A stretch of 64,000 nt of DNA, from the NCBI RefSeq assembly GCF_965219595.1, contig NZ_OZ244781.1, positions 2,790,001-2,854,000 of the forward strand, given 5' to 3'. Of this stretch, positions 59,647 to 64,000 are shown in pieces. Made by a program: the position numbers and the translations under genes. The DNA comes from Poriferisodalis sp022821985 (lineage in GTDB: Bacteria; Actinomycetota; Acidimicrobiia; Acidimicrobiales; Poriferisodalaceae). The notes beneath the pieces are model-generated. The model was not told the DNA's origin and searched no databases. It saw only the letters and a program-made list of their open reading frames with translations. The stretch's first letter is position 1. Each line of letters begins with the position of its first letter.

Positions 59647-60609
59647 GTGACCGACACACAGGTCCGGATACACGTGCCGGGCAATCACCTCATGGTCGGG
59701 GTGCTAGGGCAGCGCGACGAGCACCTGCGGCTGGTGGCAGACCACTTTGCAGATGCCGACATTCACGTGCGTGGCAACGAGATCACCGTGGCGGGGCCCA
59801 GCGCAGCGCTCGTCGGGCAGGTCTTCGAGGAGATGGTGCACGTGCTCGAGGCCGGCCAGCGCATCGAGCCCGAGATGCTCGACCGTGTCATCGACATGGT
59901 CGAGGCCGACGAGAGCCCGAGCGACGTGCTGTCTGCCCCGATCGTGCGCGCGCCCAACGGCAGGGTGGTGCGGGCGAAGAGCGCGGGCCAGAAGCGCTAC
60001 GTGGAGATGATCCGCTCGAACATCGTGACGTTTGCTGTCGGGCCGGCCGGCACCGGCAAGACGTGGCTTGCGGTGGCGCTTGCCGTCGATGCGCTGATGT
60101 CGAAGGCCGTGCGGCGCATCGTGCTCACCCGTCCGGCAGTGGAAGCGGGCGAACGGCTGGGCTTCCTGCCAGGGGATCTGATGGCCAAGATCGACCCGTA
60201 TCTGGCCCCGCTGTATGACTCGCTGTACGACATGCTCGATGTGGAAACCGCCGCCAAGCTGCTCGAGCGCAAGACGATCGATGTGGCGCCGCTGGCATTC
60301 ATGCGCGGCCGCACGCTGAACGACAGCTTCATCATCCTCGACGAAGCGCAGAACACCACACCCGAACAGATGAAGATGTTCCTGACCCGCATCGGCTTCG
60401 GCTCCAAGGTGGTGGTGACCGGCGACCGCACGCAGATCGACGTGCCCGGCGGCAAGAGCGGGCTGATCGACGTGGAGCAGGCGCTCGACGGCATTCCCGG
60501 GCTTGCGTTCGCTCGCCTCGGCAGGCGGGACATCACCCGGCATCGCATCGTCGGCGACATCGTGGCGGCATATGACCGGCGTGACGCGAAACGCAACGGC
60601 AGCGAGTGA
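59647..60609 (+). CDS. PhoH-family P-loop ATPase
   Basis: A 320-residue PhoH-like (YbeZ-type) protein. An N-terminal KH-like region is at about 1-100. Walker A is GPAGTGKT (132-139), PRK-like VLTRPAVEAGERLGFLPGDL is the PhoH signature, and Walker B is FIILDEAQNTTP. Associated with YbeY, it is thought to act in RNA handling and ribosome maturation. The ybeY start lies just 4 nt after its stop. GTG start. Confidence 0.93.
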   Translation: MTDTQVRIHVPGNHLMVGVLGQRDEHLRLVADHFADADIHVRGNEITVAGPSAALVGQVFEEMVHVLEAGQRIEPEMLDRVIDMVEADESPSDVLSAPIVRAPNGRVVRAKSAGQKRYVEMIRSNIVTFAVGPAGTGKTWLAVALAVDALMSKAVRRIVLTRPAVEAGERLGFLPGDLMAKIDPYLAPLYDSLYDMLDVETAAKLLERKTIDVAPLAFMRGRTLNDSFIILDEAQNTTPEQMKMFLTRIGFGSKVVVTGDRTQIDVPGGKSGLIDVEQALDGIPGLAFARLGRRDITRHRIVGDIVAAYDRRDAKRNGSE

Positions 60610-60613
60610 ACGA

Positions 60614-61114
60614 GTGGCTGGTGGCTGCACCGGCACCGACGGCGTGCTGATCGCAGATCGTCAGAACGACGTGCAGATCGATGCCCGGCGCTACCGCGTG
60701 CTGGTACAGCAGATGCTGGACGCCGAGGGTGTGCCGCCGGGCACTGAAACCGCCGTGACGTTCGTGGGCCGCGACGAGATGGCCGAGCTGAATGAAGCTC
60801 ACATGGGTCACACCGGGCCGACCGACGTTCTCGCCTTCCCGCTGGATCTCGTGCCGGGCCCGCAGGTGCCGGACGGGGCCAGCATCCGGCTGGCCGGCGA
60901 CGTCGTCGTGTGCCCAGCCGTCGCTGCGGTGAACGCGGAGGCAGGCGAGGGGTCTCGCCCGGGTCACGACGGCAGCGTCACCGCGGAAATCGATTTGCTC
61001 GTCGTGCACGGCGTGCTGCACTTGCTCGGCATGGATCACGCGGAGCCCGCCGAAGCTGCTGCCATGCGCGCCCGCGAGACTGAGCACTTGCGCAGCTTGT
61101 GGAGCCGTTCATGA
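60614..61114 (+). CDS. ybeY: Endoribonuclease YbeY (rRNA maturation)
   Basis: A 166-residue UPF0054 metalloprotein. The HGVLHLLGMDH motif (His132, His136, His142) binds the catalytic zinc. An N-terminal VTFVGRDEMAELNEAHMG stretch is conserved. YbeY is needed for 16S rRNA 3'-end maturation and 70S quality control. The GTG at 60614 gives 4 nt to phoH; a GTG at 60644 is an alternative. Its stop overlaps the next gene (ATGA). Confidence 0.92.
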   Translation: MAGGCTGTDGVLIADRQNDVQIDARRYRVLVQQMLDAEGVPPGTETAVTFVGRDEMAELNEAHMGHTGPTDVLAFPLDLVPGPQVPDGASIRLAGDVVVCPAVAAVNAEAGEGSRPGHDGSVTAEIDLLVVHGVLHLLGMDHAEPAEAAAMRARETEHLRSLWSRS

Positions 61115-62445
61115 ACTGGGTGCTGGGCGCTGTCGCGGCGGCGATCCTGCTCGCGGCGGCCATGTTCCTGCGACTGGTCGAGGCGACGTTCGTGCGTCTG
61201 GGCCGAGCCCGCGCCTCGGGCCTCGACGAGTCCAATGGCAACGGAGAGCGTCACAACGGCGACCGCGACAACGGGCATCCGAGCGTCCCGCCGAAGGCCT
61301 CGCTGGAGCAGCTCGTGGAGGACCGTGAGGTCGTGCTGGGTCCCGTCTCGCTGCTGCGAGTGCTGGCCCAGGTGACGCTGGTGGGTGGTGTCACCTGGGT
61401 TGCCGCGAGCCATACGGGTGCAGCGGGCATCGTGGCCGCAATGGCCGTGACAGCCATCGTGCTGTTCGGCGTGACCGAGGCGATGCCCCGGCGCTGGGGG
61501 GTCGAGGCCAACGACCGCATGGCGCGGGTGCTCGCGCCGATCGCTCGCGTCCTGAGTCGCACCGGACCGCTCGCTTGGGTTGCCCGGCTGCTGGCATTCC
61601 CCGCGCGAGCGGTGGGACCTGCCGCGACACAGGGCGACAGCGGCGAGGTCACCGAGGACGAGCTTGTGGCGCTGGCATCGGCTGCAGCGCAGGCCAGCCT
61701 GATCGAGGACAGCGAGGCCGAGCTGATCGGCCAGATCATGGAGCTCGGCGACACCATCGTGCGTGAGGTGATGGTGCCTCGCCCCGACATGGTCACCGTG
61801 AGCCTCGATGACAGCGTCGCTGATGCGCTGGAGCAAATCATCGCCTCGGGCTTCACACGCCTGCCGGTGACCGCCGCCAGCGTCGACGACCTGCGGGGCA
61901 TCGTGCTGGCGAAGGATCTCGTTGCGGCCTACCTGCACGGCACACCAACGAAGGGGCCTGGCTCAGACGGCGTAGTCACCTGCGCACAGGTGCTGCGGCC
62001 AGCCACCTTCGTGCCGGAAACCAAGCGTGTCAGCGACCTGATGCGCGAGATGCAGGAATCCAAGTCTCACCTGGCTATCGCCGTGGACGAGTACGGGGGC
62101 GTGGCAGGGCTGGTCACGCTCGAGGACATCATCGAAGAACTGGTGGGCGAGATTGCCGACGAGTACGACGCCGACGAGGCGCTCGTCCAGGAAGTAGACG
62201 ACGGCGCGTTTATGTTCTCGGGGCGGCTGCCCGCGTCGCGGCTGGCCGAGGTTCTGGAGCTTCGACTGCCCGAGGGTGACTGGGACACGGTCGGCGGCTT
62301 GCTGCTCGACCGCATGGGCCACGTGCCCGAAACGGGCGAGACCACGGAACTCGACGGCTGGTGCCTGTCTGCGCTTGAGGTAGAAGGCCGGCGCATCAAC
62401 CTCGTCGGCGCCCGGCGAGGAGCCAATCCGGCGGGTTCCGGGTAG
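61111..62445 (+). CDS. CNNM/CorC-type membrane protein with CBS pair
   Basis: A 444-residue HlyC/CorC-family protein. An N-terminal membrane part (DUF21-like) has helices at about 3-25 and 88-125, interrupted by a polar linker. A tandem CBS pair follows (VMVPRPDMVTVSLDDSVADA, then AIAVDEYGGVAGLVTLEDII), and the C-terminal CorC_HlyC domain ends the protein. Such proteins export or sense Mg2+/Co2+. The ATG at 61111 overlaps the ybeY stop (ATGA). The order ybeY-corC-era is common. Confidence 0.9.
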   Translation: MNWVLGAVAAAILLAAAMFLRLVEATFVRLGRARASGLDESNGNGERHNGDRDNGHPSVPPKASLEQLVEDREVVLGPVSLLRVLAQVTLVGGVTWVAASHTGAAGIVAAMAVTAIVLFGVTEAMPRRWGVEANDRMARVLAPIARVLSRTGPLAWVARLLAFPARAVGPAATQGDSGEVTEDELVALASAAAQASLIEDSEAELIGQIMELGDTIVREVMVPRPDMVTVSLDDSVADALEQIIASGFTRLPVTAASVDDLRGIVLAKDLVAAYLHGTPTKGPGSDGVVTCAQVLRPATFVPETKRVSDLMREMQESKSHLAIAVDEYGGVAGLVTLEDIIEELVGEIADEYDADEALVQEVDDGAFMFSGRLPASRLAEVLELRLPEGDWDTVGGLLLDRMGHVPETGETTELDGWCLSALEVEGRRINLVGARRGANPAGSG

Positions 62446-62459
62446 GCCCGGAGCGGGCG

Positions 62460-63341
62460 GTGCGCTCAGGCTTTGTGACCCTCGTGGGGCGCCCGAATGC
62501 AGGCAAGTCGACATTGCTGAATTGCTTGGTGGGCAGCAAGATCAGCATCACCTCCGCCAAGCCCCAGACCACTCGGCTGCGTGTCATGGGCGTGCGGCAC
62601 CTTCCCGATGCGCAGATCGTTTTCGTCGACACGCCCGGCATCGCCAAGCCGGTGACGCCGCTGGGGGAGCAGCTCAACGAGACCGCCCGCACCGCCGTCA
62701 ACGAGCTGGAGCCGGTGGACGTGATCTGCATGGTGCTCGATGTCACAGCGCCGCTCGGTCGCGGCGACCGGCTCATCTGGGAGTCGCTGCCGTCGGGCAT
62801 CTCCAAGGTGGTTGCAGTCACGAAGTGCGACCGGGCGTCGAGGGCCCAAGTGCTGGATCAGCTTTCTGCCGCTGGGGAGTTCGACGCCGATGCGTATTTC
62901 CCCGTGTCGGGAGTGAGCGGCGAAGGCACTGATGCCTTGATCAATCACTTGGCGGCCGGACTGGACGAGGGTCCTGCGTACTTTCCTCCCGAGAGCATCA
63001 CCGATCTGCCCGACGCGTGGCGCATCTCCGAGGCGGTGCGCGAGCAGTTGCTGGCGCGGCTGGGCGACGAGCTGCCCTACAGCATCGCGGTCCGTGTCAC
63101 CGAGTGGGAGCCCGACCGCATCCGCTGCGACATTGCCGTGGAGCGGCCCTCGCAGAAGGGCATCGTGATTGGCAAGGGCGGGCGGATGCTGCGAGACGTA
63201 GGCACAGCGGCACGCCGCGAGCTGGGCCTCGACGGTGTCTATCTGGAGCTGCGGGTGCGTGTAGAGCCGGACTGGCAGCGCACCCCTGACGCGGTCGCGC
63301 GCATGCTCGCTCCTAACGCCCCTTCCGAGCCCTCCGATTGA
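62460..63341 (+). CDS. era: GTPase Era
   Basis: A 293-residue Era. The G1 P-loop is GRPNAGKST (10-18), G2 lies in PQTTR, G3 is DTPGI, and the G4-like TKCD replaces the usual NKxD. The C-terminal KH domain with VERPSQKGIVIGKGGRMLRD binds the 3' end of 16S rRNA. It couples 30S maturation to growth. GTG start, 14 nt after the CorC gene. Confidence 0.96.
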   Translation: MRSGFVTLVGRPNAGKSTLLNCLVGSKISITSAKPQTTRLRVMGVRHLPDAQIVFVDTPGIAKPVTPLGEQLNETARTAVNELEPVDVICMVLDVTAPLGRGDRLIWESLPSGISKVVAVTKCDRASRAQVLDQLSAAGEFDADAYFPVSGVSGEGTDALINHLAAGLDEGPAYFPPESITDLPDAWRISEAVREQLLARLGDELPYSIAVRVTEWEPDRIRCDIAVERPSQKGIVIGKGGRMLRDVGTAARRELGLDGVYLELRVRVEPDWQRTPDAVARMLAPNAPSEPSD

Positions 63342-63360
63342 CGACGTACAGATGTCATAG

Positions 63361-63512
63361 CGGAGGAGGGCGGCAGGGAACTCTGCGACGTTGCGACCGG
63401 TTCCCTGTGGATGCACTGCGCCGCGTCGATGCCGTCGGCAAGAAATGCGGTGAGGTGCTGATCTCTGGCCTGCTGGATCGCGGGACCAGAGGGCACTGCC
63501 GTCCTCCGCAGC
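63361..63512. repeat. Palindromic repeat, copy B (long form)
   Basis: The two ends (63368-63398, with GGCGGCAGGGAACTCTGCG; and 63469-63512, with CCTGCTGGATCGCGG) match the two halves of the repeat at 295-360 in reverse orientation. The first part is nearly identical and the second about 80% identical with small gaps. Between them lie about 70 nt absent from copy A. It fills the convergent gap between era and the DinG-type gene. Confidence 0.7.
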
Positions 63513-63516
63513 GGGC

Positions 63517-64000
63517 TCAGGCGTGCTGGTTGCGGATGGAGGAGAGGAACTCGATTGCTTCGGCCTGATCGACGGTGCGGCGCATGGGCGGCAGCGGATC
63601 GAGCAGGCGCGACCGGTAACCGGCAGTGGCGAGCCGCGAGTCGAGCACCGCCACCACTCCGCGATCAACGGTGGTGCGGATCAGCCGGCCCACTCCCTGG
63701 GCCAGCATGTCTGCCGCATTCGGCACGTCGACAGTCATGAACGCATCGCTGCCTGCCGCCTCGCGCCGGGCTGCCGCGAGCGGCTCGTTGGGCCGGGTGA
63801 ACGGGAGACGGTCAATCGCCAGCAGCGACAGGGCCGGTCCGGCCACGTCCACGCCCTGCCAGAAACTCATCGTGCCGCACACCACCGTGGCGGGATCGTC
63901 GCCGAGCGCGTCGAGCAGCGCGGCGTTCGACAGATCGCCTCCTTGGCGCAGCACCCGGATGTCGCTGAGATGTTCAGCGAGCGCATCAGCGGTGTCATTG
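63517..64000 (-). CDS. DinG-family ATP-dependent DNA helicase, C-terminal part
   Basis: The C-terminal 160 residues of an XPD/DinG-like superfamily 2 helicase; the gene continues past the window end. GTMSFWQGVDVAG and LLAIDRLPFTRPNEPL are helicase domain 2 motifs, and QGVGRLIRTTVDRGVVAVLD is motif VI with its arginine fingers. It should unwind DNA structures at repair or replication blocks; RNase/exonuclease fusions cannot be judged without the N-terminus. Convergent with era. Confidence 0.88.
   Translation of the reverse strand, partial: NDTADALAEHLSDIRVLRQGGDLSNAALLDALGDDPATVVCGTMSFWQGVDVAGPALSLLAIDRLPFTRPNEPLAAARREAAGSDAFMTVDVPNAADMLAQGVGRLIRTTVDRGVVAVLDSRLATAGYRSRLLDPLPPMRRTVDQAEAIEFLSSIRNQHA

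Overview
The window is high-GC DNA with dense, short-gapped genes on both strands, frequent GTG starts and many 4-nt ATGA/GTGA overlaps. The gene content points to an actinobacterium, most likely of the class Acidimicrobiia. Supporting signs are an LLM-class (F420-type) oxidoreductase, three family III CoA-transferase genes, two aminoglycoside-phosphotransferase-like genes of the acyl-CoA type, a BldD-like HTH protein, DUF3039, a B12-dependent ribonucleotide reductase, and the order comEA-comEC-holA / rpsT / lepA-hrcA-dnaJ-HTH-hemW. The class assignment is inference from content; no rRNA is present.

Region 1 (1-32400) is mostly accessory catabolism. It holds two acyl-CoA ligases (one cut by the window edge), two enoyl-CoA hydratases, an acyl-CoA dehydrogenase, an epoxide hydrolase, a Baeyer-Villiger-type monooxygenase, an LLM oxidoreductase and three CaiB/BaiF CoA-transferases, two of them double-length. 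Mixed in are a polysaccharide deacetylase, a HisC-like aminotransferase, an aromatic-amino-acid-type decarboxylase, uracil-DNA glycosylase, an NCS2 permease with an extra C-terminal domain, a KefB-type antiporter, a PP2C phosphatase and tRNA-Ala(GGC). A RES/Xre-like toxin-antitoxin pair sits against the broken start of a Gdt1/TMEM165-family gene.

Region 2 (32400-43100) is a housekeeping block: MFS transporter, competence genes comEA and comEC, holA, rpsT, lepA, hrcA, dnaJ, a short BldD-like regulator and hemW.

Region 3 (43100-49700) is a tad (Flp-type) pilus/secretion operon on the minus strand: cpaB-like, tadA, tadB, tadC, a small pilin-like gene and three TadE-like genes, mostly joined by 4-nt overlaps. 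An AT-rich divergent promoter region with palindromes separates it from an excisionase-type HTH gene and a CPBP protease.

Region 4 (49700-64000) is housekeeping again: cysS, nudC, lexA with two SOS-box-like sites, a RibD-type reductase, nrdJ preceded by two DnaA-box-like sites, a remarkable MFS-transporter/ferrochelatase fusion, DUF3039, phoH-ybeY-corC-era, and the end of a dinG-type helicase.

No gene-free stretch exceeds about 230 bases. The longest are 53574-53802 and 48322-48537, and both carry regulatory-looking motifs. A dispersed palindromic repeat occurs at both ends of the window (295-360 and 63361-63512), each copy between the 3' ends of convergent genes. No CRISPR array, intact transposase or prophage was seen.
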